Positions 39,529 to 48,538 of a DNA stretch of 64,000 nt are shown in pieces. This DNA is from 21-14-0-10-47-8 sp966211455. GTDB lineage: Bacteria; Bdellovibrionota; Bdellovibrionia; Bdellovibrionales; Bdellovibrionaceae. The notes under the pieces were generated by a model that saw only the letters and a list, made by a program, of their open reading frames with translations, did not search any database and was not told where the DNA came from. The position numbers were made by a program, and so were the translations under genes. Positions within the stretch are counted from its first letter, which is position 1; each line of letters begins with the position of its first letter. The stretch lies in the NCBI GenBank assembly GCA_966211455.1, contig CBIHNI010000011.1, positions 93,626 through 157,625 of the forward strand, in the 5' to 3' direction.

Positions 39529-40115
39529 TTTTTATTTAAGCCCACCAAAAAGATCTCTTTGCTGATCTTTCGGGTGCTGTCAGGTTTGACCGCTTCAAAC
39601 TTGCTGAAGTCTTTTTTGATCTCATCGCGAAGCTTGGTGAAATCATCACTGTGAAAAAGTTTGCAGATAAAATGCCCACCCGGCTTTAAGAATCGTCGAG
39701 CGATATCCAAAGCCAGCTCGCAAAGCTCCATCGAACGCGCCTGATCGGTGATGCGAATGCCGGTCGTCTTTGGTGCCATGTCCGAAAGCACCAAATCAAA
39801 CGGCGGCTGAAAGCCATGCTCTTGAAACACTTGTTCCAGCTGCAGATCCCGAAGATCGGCCTGAATAAAAACGGCATTGGAAAGCTTCACGGTCACCGGA
39901 CTGAGATCGACCCCCAGCACCCGGCCATTGGCACCGATTTTCTGAGAAGCATACTGCGACCAAGAACCCGGACTTGCGCCCAAATCCAGAACCACCTGTC
40001 CTGGTTTCAAAACCCGGAAACGTTGGTCGATTTCTTCCAATTTGAAAACCGAGCGCGCGGCAAAGTTCTGTTCTTTGGCTTTTTTAAAGTAATGATCTTT
40101 CGGATTGTATGCCAT
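39525..40115 (-). CDS. rlmE: 23S rRNA (uridine-2'-O)-methyltransferase RlmE/FtsJ
   Basis: A 196-residue enzyme with the K-D-K-E tetrad: Lys25 (ARSVFKLEEID), Asp112 (LVLSDMAPKTTG), Lys152 (GHFICKLFHSDDF) and Glu187 (RKISKEIFLV). SAM motif LDLGASPGSWSQY. It methylates U2552 in 23S rRNA in the A-site, aiding late large-subunit assembly. The start at 40115 is ATG without a strong ribosome site. Confidence 0.93.
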   Translation of the reverse strand: MAYNPKDHYFKKAKEQNFAARSVFKLEEIDQRFRVLKPGQVVLDLGASPGSWSQYASQKIGANGRVLGVDLSPVTVKLSNAVFIQADLRDLQLEQVFQEHGFQPPFDLVLSDMAPKTTGIRITDQARSMELCELALDIARRFLKPGGHFICKLFHSDDFTKLRDEIKKDFSKFEAVKPDSTRKISKEIFLVGLNKK

Positions 40116-40224
40116 GAGGTGCGCAGATTAGCGGAATTGAGGTCGACCGACAAGAAAGTCCTTTTTCCCTAGAGAAGGATTGAAAAAAAGCTTAGACTGA
40201 AACCATCAATTCGAGGTCCCACGT

Positions 40225-40386
40225 ATGTCAATTGGATGGATTTTAGGCGGTATTTTTATCTTCGCCACCCTGATCTTTATCGCCATCTGCTTTTTCCTTC
40301 CTGAATGGGTCGGAATCACCGGAAAAAAGGCGATGAAGAACATCAAGGAACACGAAGGGGATGGACCTTCGGACCGAGAGCAATAA
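40225..40386 (+). CDS. Small membrane protein (53 aa)
   Basis: ATG 40225, with GAGG eight bases before it, opens a 53-codon frame: MSIGWILGG, a membrane helix (IFIFATLIFIAICFFLP), then a charged tail (GKKAMKNIKEHEGDGPSDREQ). Codon use and hydrophobic layout support a real gene too short for usual length cutoffs. It stands between divergent RlmE and convergent DUF475 genes. Function unknown. Confidence 0.6.
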   Translation: MSIGWILGGIFIFATLIFIAICFFLPEWVGITGKKAMKNIKEHEGDGPSDREQ

Positions 40387-40390
40387 ACCG

Positions 40391-41437
40391 TCAGCTTTGC
40401 CCGGCTTCCCGCTTCGAAACCTTGATGCTCGAGTAAATCGCAAACCCAATAAATGTCGCACCAACCAGACCGGTGGCCACTTCTGGGATGTGGTAGACGG
40501 TATTCAGGAACATGATAATCGCAAGCGAAGCCACGGCCCAGAATGCTCCATGCTCTAAGAAACGGTAAGCATTCAGCGTTCCCTTGTCGACCATCAAGAT
40601 CGTCAGGCTTCGTACGAACATCGCACCGATCCCCAGACCGATCGCGATCACAAAAAGATTGTTGGTGATCGCAAAGGCACCGATCACGCCGTCAAAGCTG
40701 AACGAGGCATCTAAAACTTCCAGATACAAAAACATCCCCAAGCTGGCACGGTGGATGTCATGTTTCGCCGATTCCGGCGCCTGCAGAAAGGTTCCGATCC
40801 CGTCAACCGCCAGATAAGTCAAAATCCCCGCCAGGCCCGAATAGAGAAATGGCAAAGTTTCGGCCGAGTCCACGAAGCGGCTCATGATGTAGATCGCAAG
40901 GATCGTGACTCCGACTTCGGCCGCCTCCAGCTTTCCAAGCTTCGACAAAGGTTCTTCAAGGATTTTGATCCAGTGCACTTCTTTGTTGGCATCGAAGAAG
41001 TATTTCAAAGCAACCAACAGCAAGAAGGCTCCGCCAAAAGCACTGACCTCGTGGTGAACGCTGGTCATCATCTTGGCGTACTCGTCCGGCTGCAGGGCCG
41101 CGAGCTTCAAGGCTTCCCAAGGTCCTAAATGCCCAACGACAGCGACGATCAAAAGTGGGAAAACCAGGCGCATCCCGAAGACCGCGATCAGCATCCCCCA
41201 GGTTAGGAAACGCTTCACCCAGATCTCGGACATATTTTGCAGCACAGTTGCGTTGACCACGGCGTTGTCGAAAGAAATCGAAACTTCCAGAATCGCCAAA
41301 ATGGCGCAAATCACCAGACTTTGCAGAGCCCCGGCCAGGGTCCCTGTGTAATAGTAACCGACACCGGCGCCCAAAATAAGGCCTAAAGCCGTGACCCAAA
41401 AAGAGCTGTGAAAGTAGCGTGCGTTTCCTTTAAACAT
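40391..41437 (-). CDS. DUF475/TerC-like integral membrane protein
   Basis: A 348-residue protein of about nine membrane helices. ILEVSISFDNAVVNATVL and LEVLDASFSFDGVIGAF carry the Asp/Asn-containing FDN/FDG signature of the TerC/DUF475 superfamily, in which the acidic residues are thought to bind metal ions. TerC-like proteins are linked to tellurite and manganese handling. No neighbouring ter genes are present. Confidence 0.85.
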   Translation of the reverse strand: MFKGNARYFHSSFWVTALGLILGAGVGYYYTGTLAGALQSLVICAILAILEVSISFDNAVVNATVLQNMSEIWVKRFLTWGMLIAVFGMRLVFPLLIVAVVGHLGPWEALKLAALQPDEYAKMMTSVHHEVSAFGGAFLLLVALKYFFDANKEVHWIKILEEPLSKLGKLEAAEVGVTILAIYIMSRFVDSAETLPFLYSGLAGILTYLAVDGIGTFLQAPESAKHDIHRASLGMFLYLEVLDASFSFDGVIGAFAITNNLFVIAIGLGIGAMFVRSLTILMVDKGTLNAYRFLEHGAFWAVASLAIIMFLNTVYHIPEVATGLVGATFIGFAIYSSIKVSKREAGQS

Positions 41438-41535
41438 GAAGGAAGCTTACCCCCTCGACACTTCGTTTTCAATTTGGATTTGTCCTTGAAATCAAAAGGG
41501 CCTTCCCTGATACTGGCCGCCACAAGGAAATCCCG

Positions 41536-42252
41536 ATGTCTTCTGCTCGTACCATGTACAAAATGAAAGTGGCGCAAATCATTGATCACACGCCGTCCGT
41601 GCGCGAACTGGTCATGCACGCCACCGAGCCCGCTCAGTTCAGCTTCAAAGCCGGTCAGTTTGTAACCTTGCACGTGCCGCACGAGCCGAAACCGGCGATG
41701 CGCGCTTACTCGATCGCGTCCGATGATCGCCAGAAAGATGGCTTCCGACTTTTGTTTAAGTTCGTCGAAAACGGCGTCGCTTCCAATTATGTTTGGTCTT
41801 TAAAAGGTGACGAAACTTTGAACTTCACCGGTCCTTTTGGACGCGTCTTCTTCAAAGAGCCACCGACTTCGCAAATCGTTTTCCTGAACACCGGCACCGG
41901 CCTTTCACAGCATTATTGCTATCTGATGTCGAAGAAAGAGCTTTTCCCGGATCTGAAGTACCGCATGCTTTTTGGCGTGCGAAACGAAAAAGAAATGTAC
42001 TACCAACCGCAATTGGATCAGCTGCAAAAAGAGATGAAGGACTTTAAGTACGAATTCGTCCTCAGTCGCCCCTCTGACTCTTGGACCGGCAAGAAGGGTT
42101 ACATTCAGCACTTCATTAAAGAGTTCAATTATCTGGAAAAAGACACGACCTTCTATCTCTGCGGCAATGGCGGCATGATCAAAGAAGTGAAGCAGCAGTT
42201 GGAGCAAGACGGGTTCGATAAAACTCGCATCTTCGCCGAGGCCTTTGACTAA
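41536..42252 (+). CDS. FAD/NAD(P)-binding ferredoxin reductase-like protein
   Basis: A 238-residue flavoprotein of the ferredoxin-NADP reductase fold: RAYSIAS (FAD), FTGPFGRVFF, FLNTGTGLSQHY (NAD(P)) and YLCGNGGMIKEV. No iron-sulfur domain is fused. It probably moves electrons between NAD(P)H and a small redox carrier. Overlaps the EamA gene by eight bases. Confidence 0.88.
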   Translation: MSSARTMYKMKVAQIIDHTPSVRELVMHATEPAQFSFKAGQFVTLHVPHEPKPAMRAYSIASDDRQKDGFRLLFKFVENGVASNYVWSLKGDETLNFTGPFGRVFFKEPPTSQIVFLNTGTGLSQHYCYLMSKKELFPDLKYRMLFGVRNEKEMYYQPQLDQLQKEMKDFKYEFVLSRPSDSWTGKKGYIQHFIKEFNYLEKDTTFYLCGNGGMIKEVKQQLEQDGFDKTRIFAEAFD

Positions 42253-43144
42253 GTCCCGGGCCCTGATCGAGCTTCTGATCGCAGGTTTGTTTTGGGGCTT
42301 CGGATTTATCGGCACCGTCTGGTGTCTGAAAGCCTTAAGCCCGTCGGCGATTATCTGTTACCGCTTCGGCATCGCTTTCGTGACCGGTCTGATCGTCCTC
42401 AAGGTTCAAAAAAAATCCAGCGCCCTGATGATCAACGAGCTTAAGCTCTCGGCGATTCCGGCCGTGGCGCTGTGGCTCACCTTGTTTTTCCAAACCTGGG
42501 GCCTGGAGCACACGACCGCCACCAATTCGACTTTTATCACCACACTTTACGTCGTGCTGGTTCCCCTGATGAATTCGATGACGGGAAAAGAACGACTGAA
42601 CTGGATGCACTGGCTGTGCGTGGCCATCGCCTTGATCGGAACCGGTTTTATCGTGCAGGTGCAAAATATCAAATCGCTGAACATCGGCGATTTTCTGACT
42701 TTGATCTGCGCGATCTTTGCTGCCGTTCATATCATCGTCATCGGACAGCGCGCCCACAGAACCCAAGACGACTTTGCTTTTAATACCTTTCAAAGCTTTT
42801 GGATGGCCGCTTTCTCGCTGGCTTTGCTGCCATTTTCAGCGAAATGGAGTCTGCCCGAGTTAACCACAGAAGGCTGGATTGGTTTGATGGCTTTGGGATT
42901 TGGCTCTTCGCTGCTGGCCTTCTATTTCCAGATCCGCGCCCAGAAGGTGATCTCGGCATCGACGGTCAGCCTTCTGTTCTTGCTGGAATCACCGATCTCT
43001 TGCGTCTTCGCGTTCTTTCTTTTGAACGAAGTCCTTAATGGTTGGCAATGGCTGGGGGCCGTCCTGATTTTGGTCGCTTGCGCGCTGGTCAGTCGCAATC
43101 AGACGGATCCCCTTCCGGTGGATTCGCCCAGCTCTCACGCTTAA
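42245..43144 (+). CDS. EamA/DMT-family permease
   Basis: A 299-residue, ten-helix transporter made of two EamA repeats (LLIAGLFWGFGFIGTVWCLK; LTLICAIFAAVHIIVIGQ; GAVLILVACALVSR). TTG 42245 starts inside the previous gene's stop (TTTGACTAA). Substrate unknown; relatives export amino acids or other metabolites. Convergent with uvrA, ten bases apart. Confidence 0.88.
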   Translation: MTKSRALIELLIAGLFWGFGFIGTVWCLKALSPSAIICYRFGIAFVTGLIVLKVQKKSSALMINELKLSAIPAVALWLTLFFQTWGLEHTTATNSTFITTLYVVLVPLMNSMTGKERLNWMHWLCVAIALIGTGFIVQVQNIKSLNIGDFLTLICAIFAAVHIIVIGQRAHRTQDDFAFNTFQSFWMAAFSLALLPFSAKWSLPELTTEGWIGLMALGFGSSLLAFYFQIRAQKVISASTVSLLFLLESPISCVFAFFLLNEVLNGWQWLGAVLILVACALVSRNQTDPLPVDSPSSHA

Positions 43145-43153
43145 AATAAAACC

Positions 43154-45799
43154 TTACTTCAGCGTCGCGTTCGGCACAGGGCGAGCCGCGTGATCCGGCG
43201 AAGCTTTCAAAACTTTCTTTAAAAACTTTCCGGTTTCGCTATCGGGAACCTTGGCGATTTCTTCGGGCGTGCCGGTCGCGACGATCTGTCCGCCGCCTTT
43301 GCCGCCATCCGGTCCCAGATCGATAATATGATCGGCGCACTTCACCACATCCAAGTTGTGCTCGATGACCAGAAGCGTGTTGCCCTGATCGGCCAGCTCT
43401 TGGATCAGCTCGACCAGTTTTTTGATATCTTCAAAATGCAGGCCCGTCGTTGGCTCGTCCAAGATGTACAAGGTCTTACCGGTGCCACGTTTCGAAAGCT
43501 CTTTGGAAAGCTTCACACGTTGAGCTTCACCGCCGGACAAAGTCGTCGAGCTCTGTCCCAGGGTCATGTAATCCAACCCCACCCGGTGCAAGGTTTCGAG
43601 CTTGCGATGGATGATGCTGTGGTTTTTAAAGAACTCCAAAGCTTCTTCCACACTCATGGCCAGAACGTCCGCGATGGATTTGTTGTTGTACTTGATATTC
43701 AAGGTTTCGCGGTTGTAGCGCGCGCCATTGCAAGTGTCGCACTGAACGAAAACGTCCGCCAAGAAATGCATCTCCATGCGGATCTGTCCATGGCCCTGAC
43801 AGGTTTCACAGCGTCCACCCTTGACGTTGAAACTGAAACGTCCCGGCGTGTAGCCACGAAGCTTGGATTCCGGCAGATTCGCGAACAAATCCCGAATCAA
43901 AGGAAAGAGCCCGACATAAGTCGCCGGCGTCGAGCGCGGGGTTCTGCCGATCGGCCGTTGATTGATATCAATGACCTTGTCGATATTTTCCAAGCCCGTG
44001 ATCTCTTTGTAAGGCGACGGCTGTGCCGAATTGTCATAAAAACGCTGAGCCAAAATCTTGTACAACGTATCGATGATCAAAGTGGACTTGCCGCTGCCGG
44101 AAACGCCGGTGACCGCGGTGAACGTGCCCAGCGGGATCGTCAGGTTCACATCTTGAAGATTGTTGCCTGTCGCCCCTTTGAGCTGAATCTTCTGACCGTT
44201 GCCTTTGCGGCGCACCTTTGGCGGCGCGATTCGCAGCTCACCGCTGAGATATCGGCCCGTCACCGAGTTCTTATTTTTTTCAATCTGCGAAGGCGTGCCT
44301 TCGGCCATCAGCTGACCGCCCAGCTTTCCCGCGCGCGGCCCCAAGTCGATAATGTAATCGGCATATCTCATCGTGTCTTCATCATGCTCGACCAACAAGA
44401 TGGTATTCCCACGATCTTTCAATTCACCGATGATTTGCAGCAGACGATGGTGATCGCGCGGATGCAGACCAATGGAAGGCTCGTCCATCACGTACAGGCA
44501 GCCGATCAATGAAGATCCCACTTGGGTCGCCAGACGAATGCGCTGAGCTTCGCCACCCGAAAGCGTGCGCGATGTGCGATTCAGCGACAAGTAACCGCAA
44601 CCGACACGGATCATATAATCCAAACGCGACAGAATCTGCTTATTGATCTTATCGGCGATCAGTTTATTTTTGGATGAAGTTTCAAGATTGGCGCTCCAGT
44701 TGCGAAGCTCGACACAGCTCAGATCCGCAAGCTCGGAGATATTGCGCTCTTGAATGCGAATGTTCAAGGTCTCGGGCTTTAAGCGCGTGCCATGGCAATC
44801 CGGACAAACGGAAAAATCCAATTCTTCTGCCTCTTCGTCGTCATCCGAAATTTTCTTTTCGTCTTTGTAACGATAGCGGACCTTTTCAAGCACCTTGCCA
44901 TCATCGCCGTACGAATACTGCTCTTCTTCGACCAGATCCAAAGTGCCCAGGCCGTTGCAGGTGGCGCAAGCCCCGCGTGGATTGTTGAAGCTGAAAAGTC
45001 TGGGCTCCAGATCCGGAAAACTGAAACCGCAAATCGGACAAGCCGAATGCATCGAGTAGGTCGTGCGATCGCCCGCCGTGCTTTCAATCACCAGGCGGCC
45101 ATCGGCCATCGACAAGGCGGTGTTGATACTTTCTGCCAAGCGTGTTCGCACATTGTCCTTGATCACCAACTGGTCGACGACCAAATCAATATCGTGCGCT
45201 TTGGTTTTCGCCAGCTTCTGCGCTTTTTCAAGCTCGATAAACTGACCATCGACCTTGGCTTTGACGAAACCTTTCTTCGCCCACTTTTGGAATTCGGCTA
45301 AGAACTCGCCCTTCTTTCCTTGTGCCATCGGCGCCAAAACATAGAATTTAGTCGACGCTTCCTTGCGAAGCACGTCTTCTAAAATCTGCTGTGGCGTTTG
45401 ACTGGAAACCGGAATCTGATGCGTCGGACATTCGGGAACGCCGATCTTGGCGAACAGCAGGCGCAGGTAATCGTAAATCTCGGTGACCGTTCCGACCGTC
45501 GAGCGCGGATTGGTCCCGACCGATTTTTGATCGATCGCAATCGCTGGGCTCAATCCCGTGACCGCGTCGACTTCGGGCTTTTTCATTTGCTCTAAGAAGT
45601 TTCGGGCATAGGCCGAAAGGCTCTCGACGTATCGGCGCTGGCCTTCGGCATAGATGGTATCAAAAGCGAGCGAAGATTTTCCGCTGCCGCTAAGACCCGT
45701 CACCACCGTGATTTTATTGCGAGGAATTTTAAGATTCAGATCGCGAAGATTGTGTTCGCGTGCGCCTTTAATAACAATGCCGTCAAAGTCTTCAGCCAT
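43154..45799 (-). CDS. uvrA: Excinuclease ABC subunit A
   Basis: An 881-residue UvrA. Two ABC ATPase halves: Walker A GLSGSGKSS and GVSGSGKST, signatures LSGGEAQRIRL and LSGGEAQRVKL. Zinc modules ACPICGF...CATC and CETCQGHG...CDTCNG are present; the first zinc finger is complete. UvrA scans DNA for damage with UvrB. It is about 60 residues shorter than E. coli UvrA (940), mainly in the insertion regions, the C-terminal part is intact. I saw no LexA-like TTAC-N3-GTAA box upstream. Divergent? No: read away from fur, which lies upstream on the same strand but 96 bases apart. Confidence 0.95.
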   Translation of the reverse strand: MAEDFDGIVIKGAREHNLRDLNLKIPRNKITVVTGLSGSGKSSLAFDTIYAEGQRRYVESLSAYARNFLEQMKKPEVDAVTGLSPAIAIDQKSVGTNPRSTVGTVTEIYDYLRLLFAKIGVPECPTHQIPVSSQTPQQILEDVLRKEASTKFYVLAPMAQGKKGEFLAEFQKWAKKGFVKAKVDGQFIELEKAQKLAKTKAHDIDLVVDQLVIKDNVRTRLAESINTALSMADGRLVIESTAGDRTTYSMHSACPICGFSFPDLEPRLFSFNNPRGACATCNGLGTLDLVEEEQYSYGDDGKVLEKVRYRYKDEKKISDDDEEAEELDFSVCPDCHGTRLKPETLNIRIQERNISELADLSCVELRNWSANLETSSKNKLIADKINKQILSRLDYMIRVGCGYLSLNRTSRTLSGGEAQRIRLATQVGSSLIGCLYVMDEPSIGLHPRDHHRLLQIIGELKDRGNTILLVEHDEDTMRYADYIIDLGPRAGKLGGQLMAEGTPSQIEKNKNSVTGRYLSGELRIAPPKVRRKGNGQKIQLKGATGNNLQDVNLTIPLGTFTAVTGVSGSGKSTLIIDTLYKILAQRFYDNSAQPSPYKEITGLENIDKVIDINQRPIGRTPRSTPATYVGLFPLIRDLFANLPESKLRGYTPGRFSFNVKGGRCETCQGHGQIRMEMHFLADVFVQCDTCNGARYNRETLNIKYNNKSIADVLAMSVEEALEFFKNHSIIHRKLETLHRVGLDYMTLGQSSTTLSGGEAQRVKLSKELSKRGTGKTLYILDEPTTGLHFEDIKKLVELIQELADQGNTLLVIEHNLDVVKCADHIIDLGPDGGKGGGQIVATGTPEEIAKVPDSETGKFLKKVLKASPDHAARPVPNATLK

Positions 45800-45895
45800 A
45801 GGGGGTTACAGTCGCAAAAATTCCCCCACTTGTCACTGAATGTCGGCCGCCGACCGGCAACCGACACAGTTAGAAATCGCATGGCATCAAAGCCC

Positions 45896-46423
45896 CTATT
45901 TGCCTTGTTTTTGGCAATCGGCGCAAACGCCGTAAAGTTCGAGCACGTGCGAGGTCAGGCGGAAGCCGAATTGACGCGCTACTTTTTCTTGAAGGTCTTC
46001 GATATGCGAGTTCTCGAATTCACAAATCTTACCGCAGGAAATGCAGGTCAAATGGTCATGGTGCGATTTCGGCGTCAGCTCGTAGCGCGCCGGCAAACCA
46101 CCCATACGCACTTCGGTGACGAAACTGTTCTCGGTCAAAGTACGAAGGAAACGGTACACGGTCGCAAAACCGATTTCTGGATACTTCTCGCTGACGGCCT
46201 CAAAAACCTCTTGCGCCGAAACGTGCGCGCGGCCTTCATGCAAAGCTTCAAGGATCGAAAGACGCTGATCGGTCACCTTCAAATTCATGGCGCGGATCAT
46301 TTGCTTGAATGTCTTTTCGTCCAGACGTTCGCGCTTGATGATTTTTTCTTCGCCCTGCGAGCGAGGCAGCTGCGGGATCTTGGTCATTTCCTTGTGGCCG
46401 TGGCTTTCCATTTCCGTTCTCAT
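45896..46423 (-). CDS. Fur-family metal-dependent repressor
   Basis: A 175-residue regulator with the Fur winged helix (LDEKTFKQMIRAMNLKVTDQ, FATVYRFLRTL) and a zinc-binding set Cys127/Cys130 (HLTCISCGK) and Cys167/Cys170 (GVCADC). HHDH (residues 121-124) is the Fur-type regulatory metal site. It overlaps the folE2 stop as ATGA and so is transcribed with it. The folE2 upstream Fur box suggests autoregulation. Whether it senses Fe, Zn or Mn is not clear from sequence; folE2 coupling is typical of zinc regulation but the box is Fur-like. Confidence 0.9.
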   Translation of the reverse strand: MRTEMESHGHKEMTKIPQLPRSQGEEKIIKRERLDEKTFKQMIRAMNLKVTDQRLSILEALHEGRAHVSAQEVFEAVSEKYPEIGFATVYRFLRTLTENSFVTEVRMGGLPARYELTPKSHHDHLTCISCGKICEFENSHIEDLQEKVARQFGFRLTSHVLELYGVCADCQKQGK

Positions 46424-47367
46424 TCAAATCCTTTCAACTCACGCCCCCGACTGACAACACTGACGGCGTCATGCGGATGGAGACTTTCCAGATGGTTCAT
46501 TTGCGCGATAAAATCTAAAATTTGGGGCTCGCTTTGCAAGGCGGCTTGCACCCGGCGGGCGGCATCTTCGCAGAACATCAGATTCTGACCGTTGCGAAGG
46601 GCGAACTCCTGCTCGTCTTCTCGCTTCACCAAAGTTTGCACCGGCGTCCCCAAAGCGTCTTCGATCAGCTGAATCAATTGTTCGAAGCCGTGACCGCTTT
46701 CCGCCGCCATTTCGACTTTGACCCGCGCTTCACTGCGCTGAGCATGCGGAGTCGCGACGATGCCCTTCGAACTTCCCAGATAATCGTAAACATCTTTGAA
46801 ATCCAGATCCTGACCGCGGAAACTGTCCTTGAATTTTTCTTGAATCAACTGACGCGAAAGGGCCGCGCTGGCCGGACACGTGCTTGAATACGTGATCGTC
46901 GTTTCAACAAAGAAGCGGGCTTTGCCACCGCGCTGAAGATGCGCGCTGAGCTTCACCGGATAGGTGCGCCAGCCCTTGTTGTCGGACTTCAGGGCTTTTC
47001 GCTCCATCAAGGCTTGAAATTCGATTTCCAGTTTTGCGTTTTGCGAAAGGCCTTCGTGGGTTTTTAGAAACTGCTCAAGCACCGACGCCATCAATGTGAA
47101 ATTAAGTGGCGCACGGCCCAGCTGATCCTGCAGATCTTTGAAAAGACGGCTCATGTGAATGCCACGCGATTCTTGATTTTCCAGACTGACCAAACTGTTC
47201 GCGCGGGCTGCGGTTCGGTACAGATGACCTTCTTGATCTTTCAAAAAGATGGGGACTTCGATTCCACGCATGCCCACCCAGTCCAAAGCGCCCGACATCA
47301 AAAGATCGGGGCGGTCCTTGGCAACATCGGGAAGTGTCTTTGGTTCGGTTCGCGTGTTTTGAATCAT
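46420..47367 (-). CDS. folE2: GTP cyclohydrolase FolE2 (type IB)
   Basis: A 315-residue enzyme of the metal-flexible GTP cyclohydrolase IB family, making dihydroneopterin triphosphate for folate. ESRGIHMSRLF and the active Cys164 in TYSSTCPASAALS are present, along with the C-terminal catalytic block. FolE2 works with various metals and is induced in zinc-poor conditions in other bacteria. The Fur-family gene is translationally coupled downstream, and a Fur box lies 42 bases upstream of its ATG. Confidence 0.93.
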   Translation of the reverse strand: MIQNTRTEPKTLPDVAKDRPDLLMSGALDWVGMRGIEVPIFLKDQEGHLYRTAARANSLVSLENQESRGIHMSRLFKDLQDQLGRAPLNFTLMASVLEQFLKTHEGLSQNAKLEIEFQALMERKALKSDNKGWRTYPVKLSAHLQRGGKARFFVETTITYSSTCPASAALSRQLIQEKFKDSFRGQDLDFKDVYDYLGSSKGIVATPHAQRSEARVKVEMAAESGHGFEQLIQLIEDALGTPVQTLVKREDEQEFALRNGQNLMFCEDAARRVQAALQSEPQILDFIAQMNHLESLHPHDAVSVVSRGRELKGFE

Positions 47368-47408
47368 AAGGCCATCCTTCTACCCGAAAGTTCACGGCTT
47401 GACTAAAA

Positions 47409-47427
47409 TATTTTGAGAATCATTATC
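47409..47427 (-). promoter_or_regulatory. Fur box upstream of folE2
   Basis: The 19 bases ending GAGAATCATTATC match 15 of 19 positions of the classic Fur box (GATAATGATAATCATTATC); the right 13 bases match 12. It lies between the divergent folE2 and maf genes, 42 bases before folE2 and 54 bases before maf. The minus-strand promoter itself is not clear. Confidence 0.65.
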
Positions 47428-47480
47428 AATTTCTAGATTTTCCATTTGCTCCCCCTCTATTTTCTCTATAAGTTTGCCAC

Positions 47481-48074
47481 ATGACACCCATCGTCTTAGC
47501 GAGCACATCCCCTTACCGTCGAGAATTGCTGCAGAAATTGGCTCTTCCCTTTACCGCCCAAGCCCCCAGCTGCGACGAGGATCATTACAAACAACTGATC
47601 AAGGACCCGGTGGAGCTGGCGACCACTTTGGCACGTCTCAAGGCCGAAAGCCTTTCCACCGCGCAAAACTGCGTGATCGGCGGCGATCAGGTCGCAGCCC
47701 TGGGTTCCGGAGTTTCCAGTGAGATTTTGGGAAAGCCCGGAAGCTTCGAGAAAGCATGTGAACAATTGATGAAGATGCAAGGTCGCACTCACCGTTTGAT
47801 CACCGCTTTGCACGTGATCCACCAAGGACAGCATCACCCGCTTCTAGATATCACCGAAATCGAGATGCGTCCTTTGACTCGGCAACAAATCGAGAACTAT
47901 GTGCGGCACGATCAACCTTTGGATTGCGCCGGCTCATATAAAATAGAAAAATCAGGCTTGGCTCTGGTTCGTCATTTGCGAACGCAGGATTTTTCCAGCA
48001 TTCAAGGAGTGCCTTTGATCGCGCTGGGAAATCTGCTCGAGCATTTGGGTTACGAACTGCTGTCAGCAAAATAG
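47481..48074 (+). CDS. Maf-family nucleotide pyrophosphatase (YceF-like)
   Basis: A 197-residue protein: IVLASTSPYRRELL, the nucleotide-binding loop, then VIGGDQVAAL with the metal-binding Asp, TVTEI-type segment DITEIEMRPL, and LDCAGSYKIEKSGLAL. The C-x-GSYK ending is the YceF subtype, which hydrolyses 7-methyl-GTP. House-cleaning of modified nucleotides. 39 bases before cytidine deaminase. Confidence 0.88.
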   Translation: MTPIVLASTSPYRRELLQKLALPFTAQAPSCDEDHYKQLIKDPVELATTLARLKAESLSTAQNCVIGGDQVAALGSGVSSEILGKPGSFEKACEQLMKMQGRTHRLITALHVIHQGQHHPLLDITEIEMRPLTRQQIENYVRHDQPLDCAGSYKIEKSGLALVRHLRTQDFSSIQGVPLIALGNLLEHLGYELLSAK

Positions 48075-48113
48075 GATTTTCGAAAACGCTCACGAAAGCG
48101 ATCAGGAGATGTG

Positions 48114-48530
48114 ATGAGTCCCGACATGCAAAACACTTTGCAACAGATGCACCGCCAGGCGGTTGAAGCCCGCGAGCATTCGCACTCTCCTTATTCGAAA
48201 CACAAGGTCGGAGCTTCCATTCGTCTTTCCAACGGACAAACCTATGCGGGCTGCAATATCGAAAACGCTTCTTATGGCGGAACGGTTTGCGCCGAACGCG
48301 TTGCCATCTGGAAAGGTGTCAGCGAAATCGGGGCCGCGAAGATTTCAGACATCGTCGTTGTCACCGATCAAAAAGAAGCTTGGCCGCCTTGCGGATTCTG
48401 CCGTCAAGTCATCGCCGAGTTCGCGACACCGACGACCCAAATCCACCTGGGCAATCTGAAAAGCATCCACCGAAGTCTTCCCTTCTCGCAACTCTTCCCG
48501 GAGAGCTTTACTCCGGAACATTTAAAGTGA
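48114..48530 (+). CDS. cdd: Cytidine deaminase
   Basis: A 138-residue homotetrameric-type cytidine deaminase: Cys59 and Glu61 in GGTVCAERVA, Cys93 and Cys96 in WPPCGFCRQV (zinc). It converts cytidine and deoxycytidine to uridine, feeding pyrimidine salvage. AGGAG is five bases before ATG 48114 (a GTG one codon earlier is possible). Nucleoside salvage fits deoC in this genome. Eight bases before the SDR gene. Confidence 0.93.
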   Translation: MSPDMQNTLQQMHRQAVEAREHSHSPYSKHKVGASIRLSNGQTYAGCNIENASYGGTVCAERVAIWKGVSEIGAAKISDIVVVTDQKEAWPPCGFCRQVIAEFATPTTQIHLGNLKSIHRSLPFSQLFPESFTPEHLK

Positions 48531-48538
48531 GCTAGACG

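Noticed and set aside
45800..45895. LexA box before uvrA
   Set aside because: No TTAC-N3-GTAA or CTGT-N8-ACAG match; only a TGTCGG/CCGACA inverted repeat, without U-run, that may end the fur transcript.
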